A stretch of 26,135 nt of DNA from positions 283,809 through 309,943 of the forward strand of contig NW_014577158.1 of assembly GCF_000485595.1 (NCBI RefSeq), read 5' to 3'. A program made the position numbers and the translations under genes. The DNA comes from Priapulus caudatus. Lineage: Eukaryota > Priapulida > Priapulimorpha > Priapulimorphida > Priapulidae. The notes under the pieces are model-generated. The model saw only the letters and a list, made by a program, of their open reading frames with translations, did no database searches and had not been told where the DNA came from. This document shows, piece by piece, positions 8,301 through 16,260 of this stretch. The number at the start of each line of letters is the position of its first letter. Within the stretch, counting starts at the first letter, position 1.

Positions 8301-10019
8301 GAAGTGCAGCCCCCCTGTAGCGGGAACGTAGGGGCTACACTGGTATAACTAATCGGTGCAATACTAATGCATGTGATCCCCGTACTGAGATGTTACTCAC
8401 TGATTTTTTAGGCAAACCCGGCATACACATTGCAGGGCACGTAGAATCTAGGAGGGAGGGGTGGGGGCAGTTGCTTCCCTAAAGTTTAACAAAAACGAAG
8501 AAATATGCCTTATTGATACCCCTAAGATTACTGTGATAAATAATAGGCCAAATTGTCACCTTAGCTTAATATTATCCTGCATGCAGCTATTTCTTGAAAA
8601 GGTAAAAGAAGTACTTCCTTTTTATTACTCGGGACATATTTTCAAGAATATTGTAAATTTTTTCCTTTAAGGAAATTTGACAAAGCTCTACATTGTGTAT
8701 TGATGACATAATATCATGCATGTCTTGTTCTCCATGTGTTCGATTTTGTCGACAGCACAATGTGAAAAGTAAAAACTACATGGTGGAATCGTTTCCATTC
8801 GTTCGGGTGATGTCGATGAAGTGTGAGATTTGGTACAAGATGCCAAAGAATGCAACCTCGCTGGATAGAGCGACACTCAGTCTTAACATGTGCAAGAACT
8901 GCACACAGGTAAACCATGCCATTTCTTGTTGCCATGATAGGATTCTAATGTAATAGTTATGACATGATTATGGAGTATATTAAAAGTAGCCTTATAAATG
9001 TAGATAACCCTAAAATAACCCTGTCATAATTAATATAACAAAATTAACTCTTTCACTTAATCTAATAATGTGCAGTTTCTTTCTTGAAAACTGTAAAAAC
9101 AACAATCCCTCGCAACTACTACATTAGGTATCCACCTAGGCAACTGCTCATCCATCAGTTCGGTTATATTTATAAATGTAATAATAAGTATAATTGTTAT
9201 AATAATAGCAAAAAACAACTGCAAAACTCAATATTCAAAGACATTGACTGCCCTAAACAGACTTTGACTGCCGCACCTACATTGCAGCTCTACTACTCCC
9301 CCAACGCGAAGCAGAAGAGGGGCGCCGGTCTAGCCGAGCCGCGGCGTGCGCGGGCGCGGACGAGCCGACCCCGGGACGACGTCTCGCTGACGCGCGACGA
9401 GCTCGCGGTGAGATTCAGATGCGACGCCCTCTTGCGGCAGCTGCGCGCCGAGCAGCTCAAGTTTGCGACAATCAGCAAGCTGCTGAACAGCGGCGGGCCA
9501 GAGGGCAGCACCGTAGTGTTTATCAACGACGACGGCGACGTCGCCGAGACGATCGTGCTCAACGAGGGCGCCACCGAAGAGAATTTTGACGGCGACGGTG
9601 GCGCCCTTGCTGACAGTGGCGCCCTCGCTGACGGTGATGCCCTCGTCAATGGCGGAGCTCTCAGTGACGGTGGCGCCCTCGTCGATAGTGGCGCCATCAG
9701 TGGCACCCACGAGTTTTTGGAGGATGAGCAGAAGAACGAGGAGGAGGGAGCGATAGAGGAGCCCTGCTACAATGCTTACGACAACGAGGCTGTGGTAGGG
9801 GGCGCCGGCGTTAAGGAAAACGCGCAGGAGCATGTCGAGGGTAACAACAGGTATTTGGGCGTGGTCGTGAGTGACACCGGGGTTGTGCCATCTGTGGGGC
9901 ACGTGGCGACGCATGGTGAGGATGTGGACGTGCTGGGTCAACTCTGTGAAGAGGTCATCGGAAACGACGAGCAGGCAATGGATGTCCAACAGGAAGTCGA
10001 GTTTCAGAGTGCCGCCTAG
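1769..10019 (+). CDS. AT-hook protein, 11 coding exons, 1,411 aa, family not recognised
   Basis: The coding exons are 1769-2285, 2564-2703, 3140-3404, 3852-5012, 5230-5567, 6089-6346, 6779-7063, 7256-7481, 7644-7804, 8756-8908 and 9288-10019. Together they give 4,236 nt, or 1,412 codons including TAG. All ten introns are GT...AG and every junction keeps the frame. The start has G at -3 and G at +4, and an in-frame TAA at 1712. Domains: AT-hooks at residues 79-88 and 437-444; paired Ile-Pro-x-Gly repeats near 236-275; a charged helix near 385-405; a Pro/Ala-rich disordered middle with 11 prolines; a duplicated FEE..YLDD.Y motif at 995-1008 and 1085-1098; Cys 1140/1163/1166; six hexapeptide repeats at 1271-1306; an acidic tail. 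AT-hooks bind the minor groove of AT-rich DNA, so a nuclear chromatin or transcription role is inferred. There is no signal peptide or membrane segment. Overall function is unknown. Donors at 3405 and 7482 are weaker than the rest. Confidence 0.85.
2291..2336. repeat. (TA)n microsatellite in intron 1
   Basis: About 46 bases of alternating TA, with one AA interruption, start six bases after the donor at 2286. Length variation could affect use of this donor. Confidence 0.95.
2564..2703 (+). CDS. AT-hook gene exon 2 (residues 173-219)
   Basis: The acceptor TTTTTAACATACAG precedes it and CAG|GTAATT follows it. With the carried-over G it reads DGTSSEDEEQ, then a run very rich in Asp, Glu, Ser and Asn, ending KKQQ. 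It is 140 nt, phase 1 in and phase 0 out. It is a strongly acidic segment directly after the basic AT-hook region, and AT-rich like exon 1. It is too short to stand out as an open frame alone; the frame match to both neighbours is the evidence. Confidence 0.8.
3140..3404 (+). CDS. AT-hook gene exon 3 (residues 220-307), Ile-Pro-x-Gly repeats
   Basis: The acceptor is CGCATGACAG at 3130-3139. The frame reads VDESLPESASPRPKK, then two similar segments, VIPRGLPAGTTLLVPQG and LIPAGMEPGSTLIMPG. Each alternates hydrophobic residues with Pro-Gly turns, suggesting two short beta-hairpin-like repeats. Without splicing the frame stops at TGA 3419-3421. The donor CAG|GTATCG is not strong at its +5 position, so intron retention giving a truncated protein is conceivable. 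It is phase 0 in, phase 1 out. Confidence 0.78.
3852..5012 (+). CDS. AT-hook gene exon 4 (residues 308-694), second AT-hook
   Basis: This is the largest exon, 1,161 nt. The acceptor is CTTCTTGCAG and the donor AAG|GTGAGC. It encodes GGYFVLNKDGKVTYRKP near 339-355, a charged helix-like segment rich in Glu/Lys/Arg near 385-405, and the AT-hook KKRGRPRK at 437-444 (4238-4261). A long Ala/Pro/Gly-rich disordered stretch follows, with 11 prolines from CCC/CCT codons at 4694-4726. A more ordered-looking region follows: FCLVPAAG, then TPIYVAPDSG, then TMMMIVPSKEG and CYMVAGVKKP. CpG and GC are very high against the AT-rich flanking introns. It is phase 1 in and out. Confidence 0.88.
4694..4726 (+). 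repeat. Coding polyproline tract (11 Pro)
   Basis: Two CCC, eight CCT and one closing CCC codon give eleven consecutive prolines in frame. Such runs can bind SH3, WW or profilin-type domains, but here the tract sits in a low-complexity region. The CCT repetition suggests replication slippage. Confidence 0.9.
5230..5567 (+). CDS. AT-hook gene exon 5 (residues 695-807)
   Basis: Acceptor GCATGACAG, donor AAG|GTATGT (strong). It is 338 nt, phase 1 in, phase 0 out. It encodes a hydrophilic stretch rich in Gln, Glu, Ser, Thr and Lys (DHEQKTQVSAGIQKQ onwards). It ends in a more ordered segment, TADGKCLVAVSSDNAPSGLP, followed by VFK. Base composition is moderate, unlike exon 4. No family recognised. 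Confidence 0.82.
5979..5993. repeat. Short (AT)n microsatellite in intron 5
   Basis: Seven AT repeats lie in otherwise AT-rich intron sequence. Confidence 0.85.
6089..6346 (+). CDS. AT-hook gene exon 6 (residues 808-893)
   Basis: The acceptor TTTCTTCCTCCAACAG has a clear pyrimidine tract; the donor is AAA|GTAAGC. It is exactly 86 codons, phase 0 both ends. It begins YVAQQVNAPQSHIAQQ, contains a helix-like FKQLLEAALDEASKQNKI, and ends in an Ala-rich linker. GC-rich, with CpG-laden codons. Confidence 0.85.
6648..6688. repeat. (CA)n microsatellite in intron 6
   Basis: Interrupted ACACAC and ACAT repeats lie about 90 bp upstream of the exon 7 acceptor. Confidence 0.93.
6779..7063 (+). CDS. AT-hook gene exon 7 (residues 894-988)
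   Basis: Acceptor CTTCTCGCGCAG, donor CAG|GTAAGA. It is 95 codons, phase 0 both ends. It encodes LAATRGDSNEPVVMVIERG, a Gly/Asp-rich turn region, then DGISLLSRVAASAA, DNLYILMPSPEG and a C-terminal stretch ending NWTALQQ. A second AG at 6784-6785 would break the frame, so 6779 is preferred. No family recognised. Confidence 0.82.
7256..7481 (+). CDS. AT-hook gene exon 8 (residues 989-1063), first YLDD repeat
   Basis: Acceptor CATCCTTGCAG; the donor CAG|GTGCAC is weaker than most here. It is phase 0 in, phase 1 out. It encodes DPMMIPEYFEEVIDYLDDHY and then a mixed segment with NEFYLEITRHLTDVPLDKGG and VVAFADGTARFQVLCQT. The alternating hydrophobic pattern suggests a folded domain rather than linker. 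EYFEEVIDYLDDHY (995-1008) recurs in altered form in exon 9. Confidence 0.83.
7644..7804 (+). CDS. AT-hook gene exon 9 (residues 1064-1117), second YLDD repeat
   Basis: Acceptor CCGGAGCAG, donor GAC|GTGAGT. It is 161 nt, phase 1 in, phase 0 out. It encodes KSTKILAPSMVEGKTVALDH, then EKFEEILQYLDDRY (1085-1098), then a segment ending DEMFPDAD. Nine of 14 positions match the exon 8 motif, 90 residues apart, suggesting an ancient internal duplication. The 3' end of this exon and its donor are copied in decayed form within intron 9. Confidence 0.82.
7790..7912 (+). repeat. Intron 9 repeat type A, copy 1 (spans exon 9 end and donor)
   Basis: It shares ATGTTT..C..ACG, the donor word GTGAGTACATCAT, GTGCGTAGTCTCTAC, a C-rich stretch, and TATAGTGGGAACGTAGGGG with a second copy near 8208-8338. 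Offsets are 423-430 bp, so indels have accumulated. Copy 1 carries the real exon 9 end. Confidence 0.75.
8075..8227. repeat. Intron 9 repeat type B, copy 1
   Basis: It begins at CCCCCTATAGTGGGAACG and continues through GGGGCTACACTGGTA and TAATCGGTGCAA to GGCAAATGCGGTATACACG. The same succession appears at 8310-8455 about 235 bp later with scattered substitutions. The array is decayed, not a fresh satellite. Confidence 0.78.
8208..8338. repeat. Intron 9 repeat type A, copy 2 with pseudo-donor
   Basis: ATGTTTTCCAACGTAGGC followed by GTGAGTACATCAT (8228-8240) matches the end of exon 9 and its donor. It then has GTGCGTAGTCTCTACT, a 10-base C run, and CTGTAGCGGGAACGTAGGGG. The intact GTGAGT here could compete as a cryptic donor. 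Confidence 0.75.
8310..8455. repeat. Intron 9 repeat type B, copy 2
   Basis: Second occurrence of the type B sequence: CGGGAACGTAGGGGCTACAC, TAATCGGTGCAATACT, and GGCAAACCCGGCATACACA. Confidence 0.78.
8756..8908 (+). CDS. AT-hook gene exon 10 (residues 1118-1168), Cys/Trp motif
   Basis: The acceptor CGATTTTGTCGACAG has a pyrimidine-rich lead; the donor is CAG|GTAAAC. It is 51 codons, phase 0 both ends. It encodes HNVKSKNYMVESFPFVRV, then KCEIWYKMPKNATSLDR, then NMCKNCTQ. The three cysteines (1140, 1163, 1166) form C-x22-C-x2-C with a neighbouring Trp. This could be part of a metal-binding fold, but a fourth ligand is not obvious. It is less GC-rich than its neighbours. Family not recognised. 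Confidence 0.8.
9288..10019 (+). CDS. AT-hook gene exon 11 (residues 1169-1411) and stop
   Basis: The acceptor is GCACCTACATTGCAG. The frame begins LYYSPNAKQKRG, directly continuing the exon 10 Cys motif. A basic Arg-rich stretch follows (EPRRARARTSRPR), then a likely helix, ALLRQLRAEQLKFATISKLL, and VVFINDDGDVAETIVLNEG. Six hexapeptide repeats come next. The tail is strongly acidic and Glu/Asp/Gln/Val-rich, ending EFQSAA and TAG at 10017-10019. The frame is also open upstream of 9288, but that part is Asn/Lys-rich intron-like sequence. An earlier acceptor cannot be fully excluded. Confidence 0.83.
   Translation, partial: LYYSPNAKQKRGAGLAEPRRARARTSRPRDDVSLTRDELAVRFRCDALLRQLRAEQLKFATISKLLNSGGPEGSTVVFINDDGDVAETIVLNEGATEENFDGDGGALADSGALADGDALVNGGALSDGGALVDSGAISGTHEFLEDEQKNEEEGAIEEPCYNAYDNEAVVGGAGVKENAQEHVEGNNRYLGVVVSDTGVVPSVGHVATHGEDVDVLGQLCEEVIGNDEQAMDVQQEVEFQSAA
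9594..9701 (+). repeat. In-frame 18-bp coding minisatellite, 6 copies
   Basis: Six consecutive 18-bp units encode DGGALA, DSGALA, DGDALV, NGGALS, DGGALV and DSGAIS at residues 1271-1306. The consensus is [D/N]-[G/S]-[G/D]-A-[L/I]-x. Third-position and conservative differences between units show the array is old enough to have been shaped by selection. Alternate units give a regular Asp and Ala-Leu spacing. Confidence 0.92.
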
Positions 10020-10985
10020 TGGGAGTCGGCAAAGGTCTTTTTGTACTTCGTTTTTTTTTAAATTGTGCCATTTGAAGAATTCGATTTTGAAGAATAGATT
10101 ATTGTATAGTTATAGTTTTGTGTTTTAAGTAGGTGCATTGTAAATACTAATGCAAGCACTATTGCTCAAATGAGTCGTTTGTTGTTGTTGTGTTCAGCGT
10201 GATGCAATATATGAGATATATTGTCAGCATCTTGTACATTGCTATTGGTCTAATGTGAAGGGAATATGTTCATAGTATACAGGCCATTAAGCAATTAGGG
10301 GTCCTTTGTCAGAAACGCTATGAATAGTTATGACATCATAAGTGTAAACTTTTAATGTGAAGTGTTGATGCAAAAGTTATGATTAATTTTGTTAGACGCA
10401 TGATGTTGTAACTATTTATTATGTCTCTGTCAATGGGTCCCAGCTCTTGAAGTTGTATAGATAATGTCTGTTGATTCCATATAATTACATTTTCGATGTA
10501 TAGAGGTTTAATAATGTCAAAATATTAGACGCCATGTTACAGCAGAAATGAGAAAATTGCCTATATTGCCTTTTGAAAGGCTTATTAGCTTTTGTGTTTT
10601 TCTATATTTTGTCCACTATATTGGAAATACGTGAATATTGCTTGCACGATGCCATGTTTATGTTATGCCTACTTAGTAGCGGAAGTTAGTGAGGGAATCT
10701 TTATATATGTGTGACTGATTCCATATTATCTTGCAGTTGATCGAAATATTTGCATTGCAGGAGTTTTTAAAGTAAACTGTTTTACAAACCTGATCAGAAT
10801 ATATTTTCTTATTTCTCATTTGTATTATTATTTTTGAAAAAAAATCTCCATATAGGTAACTCTTGCGTGTTTGGTTGACATGTTTTTTGAAGAGCGTGAG
10901 AATTAGTGACACATTTTATTTGTAAAACATCTACATGTGTTTCTTTTAATAAATATGGAATAAATATTTGGAATAGCGTGACCAT
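10020..10985 (+). other. 3' UTR of the AT-hook gene
   Basis: The sequence changes abruptly from GC-rich coding to AU-rich after the stop, with many stop codons in every frame and no splice-linked frame. It ends at two AATAAA signals. A TGTAAATA word at 10139-10146 fits the Pumilio site UGUANAUA; one site alone is weak evidence for regulation. Confidence 0.75.
10948..10964 (+). terminator. Twin poly(A) signals
   Basis: AATAAA occurs at 10948-10953 and again at 10959-10964, about 930 bp after the stop codon. Cleavage is expected some 10-30 bases later, near 10975-10990, followed by a sequence with GTGGTGT words. Confidence 0.8.
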
Positions 10986-11480
10986 CCACCAACAACATTA
11001 TTAGGGAGCGGGAGCATTGGGCAGTGGTGTCGCACTGCTAGCGCTGTATCTACGGGGAGCTGGCGTTAGCTTGTGGTGGGTATAGATAGACATAATACCT
11101 AGGCTAGCTACCTGACTATGTTCTCAGTGCGTGGATACAATGTCCTCGAAACTCGAAAATCTTCGGTGATCTTATTCTACGCACAGAGCTTTTCAGGTAT
11201 TAGGCTAATATGCGAAACGTGCATTCATGCTTAGTGTGTGTGTGCGTGTGTGTGTGGTTGGTTATGTAAGTGATTTGTGAAAAAAATTTATTACATAACT
11301 TGATGCAATACAAAAGCTTTAGTTTCAGTATTATTCGAATTGGTTATTATTGTTGGATTGCTTGTAGGTAAGGGTTTCGTAGCGCTTCAATGTATGGGTT
11401 AACTCTCGTCTGATGGAGGTCTTATGGTGCCTGTGTGTCTGGCTGGCTCCAACCAATCAAAGAGCAACGTGCAGCAATCA
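10986..11480. other. Intergenic DNA, ordinary composition
   Basis: Balanced-to-AT-rich unique sequence with a TG microsatellite. No coding frame, RNA gene or element is visible. Confidence 0.6.
11234..11257. repeat. (TG)n microsatellite
   Basis: About 12 TG dinucleotides with one C interruption. Confidence 0.9.
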
Positions 11481-12870
11481 AGATCTATGGCTTATATCAA
11501 AGAAAGAAAATGTAAAAAATACACACATTTTCACACTCACCGACGGCTCTAACATAATCAAGGCTAAATATTCACTATTAACTACATGAAAGGTAAAGTA
11601 TACAAGACAAGGTAGAAGACATTAGTCGACCCACAGCCTATCTATTCTCATTAACGCTACAAAATAACATTACCTAATTGAAAAGTACAAAATCTATAGC
11701 CTTTGGAACTCACAGGCAAGCGCAGACTCGATACACTCCGAGGTCACCGCATCCCATCACACTCACAGCGCCACAAACTCATCCCATTAAAACATCCTGA
11801 AACAAAATTTCAAACCTGCTTACAAGACATCCATATAAACCTAGATTGCTTATTCACTTACCCATAACATGACTTGAGTAAAATTACGTAATTATGGAAG
11901 TTACCCGTACATAAGAAATTCAAATACACTGTACGCACCACAAAAAAAGACACAAATAGGGAGTAAAGAAGTCAATTAATTGAGCAAAATCACCACATCA
12001 TAACAGCCATAATCATTATGCAACAAAGAAAAATTCGCAGTTAGTGACTTATCTGCAGATTATAGAATAATAATTTTATAACCAATAAATACACACTTTG
12101 TACCTGAGGCATAAACCTGGGACGATTTAGCTTTATATTCTCTATCTAGTCGATGCCCCTGCGAATTTTTGGCATTCTTATAGTGTGGCCATTCTTCTGA
12201 ATACCAAATCACTTCAGCACTAGTCATAACATAATACTCACAATGGCAGCAACGAAACGCAATAGAAATCACGAATGCCACACACAGCCATATTCCCTCA
12301 TAAACGCTTGTGCAAACAATTGCCATCACCCTAAACCGGGGTACCTGGAAATAAACTCCTAGAACACATCAAACGAAACCAAAATAAAGAGATAGTTCCA
12401 CTCCCGCCGAATGAACCCCTCCACACAATACACCTTACCTCTTAACTAAATAGTTACAGCACCCGAAATTAACGCCGTATGAACGGCCAACACAATACAT
12501 ACCGCTCCCAAAAATCAATGCTTATCAAATCATCTCTAGGCACAGCGTATGATACTGCCCAACAAGTAGCGATGCCAAGGGGCTATCCTTCGGTCCCATC
12601 ACATCTCTAATCAATCGCATTATAGAGGACATTAGTACATGTATTCAGACTGAAACACTACCACCTAATCATCAGTGGCTAATTAGTCCTGGATTCCACT
12701 CAAACCGCGATCCCCCTACCATTCCTGTGCTCCAATACCGCATACCTTAAAGAAAGTCGGGACCGAAGCAACAGACATCAAAATTTGTTATAATCTACAT
12801 ACGTCATAGAATACACCAACCAAGACCCGCTAATTGAGCCCGCACGACACTCCACCCTCCCCCACCGTGC
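11480..12870. other. A/C-rich, G-poor sub-block
   Basis: Rich in CACA, CATC and AATC words with few G runs. The 89-codon minus-strand frame at 12060-12329 has no domain and no convincing splice context. No gene recognised. Confidence 0.55.
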
Positions 12871-12920
12871 ACCGCCCCGGTGTGGGGGGGGGGGGTGGCG
12901 GGTGGGGGGGTGGGGTGAGG
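12850..12920. repeat. Imperfect C-run/G-run inverted repeat at a composition switch
   Basis: CACCG and CGGTG (12870-12882) flank a 3-base loop. Outside them CCACCCTCCCCCACC on the left faces a long G-rich run on the right, including 12 consecutive G at 12884-12895 and more up to 12916. The strand composition flips from A/C-rich to T/G-rich exactly here. The G runs could form a quadruplex; a fold-back chimera is discussed in the findings. Confidence 0.6.
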
Positions 12921-14798
12921 CTTTTTGTGGCTAAATTTCGCCCCTTTAAAGGTTAGAGAAATGTTTAGGAGCGTAACTTATGAGACTTGTCCTTCGAAAA
13001 TTTAATTTGAGCTCTTCCGAGTTATATAAATAAGGGAGTTACTTCTCTTTTCTATCCGTTTGCAAAAAAATCGCCTGTATGCAGGATAATGATTAGCTAA
13101 GTGACAATTTGTCCGCTATATTTATCAACTGATGTGCACTTAGGTGGTATGCATAAGGATATTTCTGCGTTTTTTGTTAAATCTATAGGGAAGGGTCAAC
13201 TGCCCCACCGCCTGCCTCTCCTAGATTCTACGTGCCCTGGCAATGTGTATGCCTTTTTTTGTCGTTTTGCTTGAAAAACTTCAGCTGAGATTATACTATC
13301 TTTTGCGTACGTTGTTGTATCACATGGCATTAGTTTTATTTTTGCCATTTCTGTATTTTAGTTATATTCTTTTTTTATCCTATGTTGTATTTGTTCCCGC
13401 TTTACGTTCTCTTCTTCTTTTTTTTTGCTTTACAGTGGCGTGGTTGTTTTCCTGCATTTCCTGTTACCTTTGTATTCGGTGAAGCGATGGTTTGGTTGGT
13501 CGGTTGGGTGTTTGTGGTCTGGGGTGGCTATTGTCCTAGTTTTAGACGATCTATTTACGCTATCCGATTTTTATTTTTGAGTGTTATTTTCTTTTCACTT
13601 GTCTGCGTGGGATATATATCCTGCCCTGGCATACGTGGATACCGTCTATGTTGTGCCTGTAAGATATTATCCGGCCATCACTTTGGTTGATTCACCCTTT
13701 CAATGTACATGGGTACGTTTTTTTTTTTTTTCTTTTTTTTATTTTGTTTTTTTTTTTTCTCTCGACGTAGGTGGTTGGCGATTCTGTTTTTTTTCCAGGA
13801 GCGTTAACGGCAGGGGAGCGCCGGTTACGTCCCACTAGAAGGGGCGGGCGGCCTCACGGCCCGCGGAGGTCTGTGTCTCTTTTTTGCCGAGCCCGCGAGT
13901 GCGACTCGGGTCTCGCTGGGTCTATGTCGTATTAAAGATCTGTTTTTGTGGTCCTGGGTGCCTGCTGCGGTGTGGGCGCAGGTGTGCGGTTTGGGGCTTG
14001 CTTGCTGGCGCTATCTGCAGCGGAGTGCCGCTTTTTCTTTTTATATTTCTTTTTGTTAATTTTTTTTTTTTTTTTTTGTGCGAGTCTTCAGAATCTTTCT
14101 CCTCCTGCTTGTTGCTGGTATGCGCTTGCTTTGCATTCTTCATTCGCGTGGCCAATTGTTTTCCGTGGGTGGCATGTTCGTTTCTGTGTGGCATACAATA
14201 GTAAAAAATTATATTTAAGGCTTTTTCGAAGACTTGGGTGACATTTTGATTGCTCTTTTTTTTTTGATAACACAGCACTTAGCGGTTCGCGCAGGTAGCG
14301 TGCAGAACTTCTCCAATTATCTTGTTGGTAAGTGACCTATATATTCTTCTATGTCTCTCGATTAGTCCTGTGTCTGCGCTATATATGTCGTCCTGGATTT
14401 CCTATTCGTTCTTCTATTAGGTCATGGGTCATTGTTTTTTTTTTTTTTTTTTTTTTACTAATCTACATTTTTTCTTTCCTTACTCTCCATATGACGGGGC
14501 AGAGAGCTCTGGTGTGAGAAGGTTCACTTGATATCTGTATACGGCAGGTGAGATCGCGATGTCTGATCGTAATTTTTCTTATAGATCTGGATCTATAAGT
14601 GTGGTGATGGTCGATCGCTATGTGGTGAAAAGTAGTTTCTATCAAACGCGAAAGTTCGTCGATGTGATCGTATATGATACGGTCGTTTTTAAAATATCTG
14701 TCGTTTCTGCGATCAATTGCATCATCGCCACATTTTTTTTTTTTTTTATTTTTTTATTTTTTGTTTTTTTTGTTTTTTTTTTTTTTTTTTTTTTTTTT

Positions 14799-14845
<47 letters not shown>

Positions 14846-14847
14846 TT

Positions 14848-14910
<63 letters not shown>

Positions 14911-15490
14911 TTTCTTTTTTTTTTTTTCTTTGTTTTTTTCTTTTTTTTTTTTTTTTCTGGTCTTTGACTAATCAAGGCTGCCTCCATTTCATACCTTTAC
15001 AGCAGCTGGGATCATTTTTTCCGCCTGTCCGATCTTGTGTGAAGGTATGTGTGGGAGATTATAGTGTATATTTTATTTTCCTTCCGGCGATTCTAAATAA
15101 ACGTGGTAGTTCTTTTAGCTGCCGTTTATTAATTAATGTTCTCACTCTGGGTTATTCTGTCTGGCTCTACATTAAATTTTTATCTGTGTTAGCCCATGAA
15201 ATTTTTCTCTATTCTGCTCAATTTCATAGCGTTTCTGTGGTAGAGTTTAGGTAATATATCTGTCTTAATCGTTTCGCTACTACCTTGTCATTGTGTATAG
15301 CTATTTGTTATAGGTATATATTTTGAATATTGTAGTGGTGATCTGTTTTCTTTTACTCGTTCGTATTTTTTCACAAATGGTTGTATGTGTACTATGTATT
15401 CTCTTTATGCTAATCTTAGGTTAGTCTATTTCTTATTATTGATTAGATTTTCTGCTGTCTGCTTTTATATTTTTTATTTTTTTTTCCATG
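12920..15490. other. T/G-rich sub-block with long T runs
   Basis: Dominated by T with G as the second base. T runs of 10-22 occur repeatedly, for example at 14435-14456. A GATC/ATCG-rich island lies near 14545-14730. Predicted peptides are Phe/Leu/Val strings. No gene supported. Confidence 0.6.
14733..14956. repeat. 224-base nearly pure T tract
   Basis: Almost uninterrupted T with scattered single G, C or A. It is too long for an ordinary poly(A) tail of a retroelement in reverse, and no element body or target duplication is seen beside it. Likely a sequencing or consensus artefact, or a true tract of wrong length. Confidence 0.85.
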
Positions 15491-16260
15491 GTCACCCGGC
15501 AATAACACGCTAATATCAATCTTGCCCTCCTCAACCCTCATTGTTTTCTTGTCACTTTATACACTTCTTCTATCCTGAACACACACCAGCTGTTAACGTG
15601 TCTCCCCTCATCCTCCCTTGCTGTCACAGCAGGCAAAAGCTGCACCGCAATTCACCACCCTTTGTGTTTTTATCTTAAGCCTTATAACCCAACCTAGCTC
15701 CAGCCCGACACACCTATGACCCGCAATATATATTCCACATCCATCCCTCCCCCCCCCCTGAACGCCAAATGACTCTCGACCTGCCGATTAACATCCTCAC
15801 CACCTGCTCCCGAAGTTGATTTCCTCATGCACATCCATCCCCTCTCACCCAGTCCATTCTCACGTTTTCTTGGCCACAGTCCCTCAATCCCCGTCACACT
15901 ACCGTACGACCACACTGTGTTTGCCAGAAAAATCTAAATACACGGTCGAAGCCACTACCAACTCCAAATACTCTCCTGCAAACACTTTGGTACCCTCACT
16001 CCCCGCTCATTTGTTAAACGCCCTTTCGCCTACTCGGCCCCCTCTTACACCGGCAATATCATTTCAGTAGCCTTTTAATTTCTTCCATATGGCAATACAT
16101 TCATCTTTTACATACTGGCTATATCCCTGATTGACTACCTTTTCCACCCCCCCCTCTACTACCCACACAATAATATTCGTGCGCTCTTGGTGCTTCTTTC
16201 GGGCGCAGTTGAGGATACAACTGCGACCATTTAGCTCGCGGTGTTCCTCCTTCACCCTTT
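15490..16260. other. C/A-rich sub-block
   Basis: It begins just after a T run and CCATGG at 15488-15493. Rich in CCCTC, CATCC and CACAC words, poor in G. No gene recognised. Confidence 0.5.

Noticed and set aside
9330-9989. 219-codon minus-strand open frame
   Set aside because: Antisense shadow of exon 11, produced by its GC-rich repeats; no independent start or splice signals.
12060-12329. 89-codon minus-strand frame with a hydrophobic N-terminus
   Set aside because: It lies in the suspect A/C-rich block, has no recognisable motif, and a frame of this length is expected by chance.
14559-15254. 231-codon plus-strand open frame that looks like a membrane protein
   Set aside because: Its hydrophobic core is only the poly-T tract read as phenylalanine, and all three plus frames are open across it.
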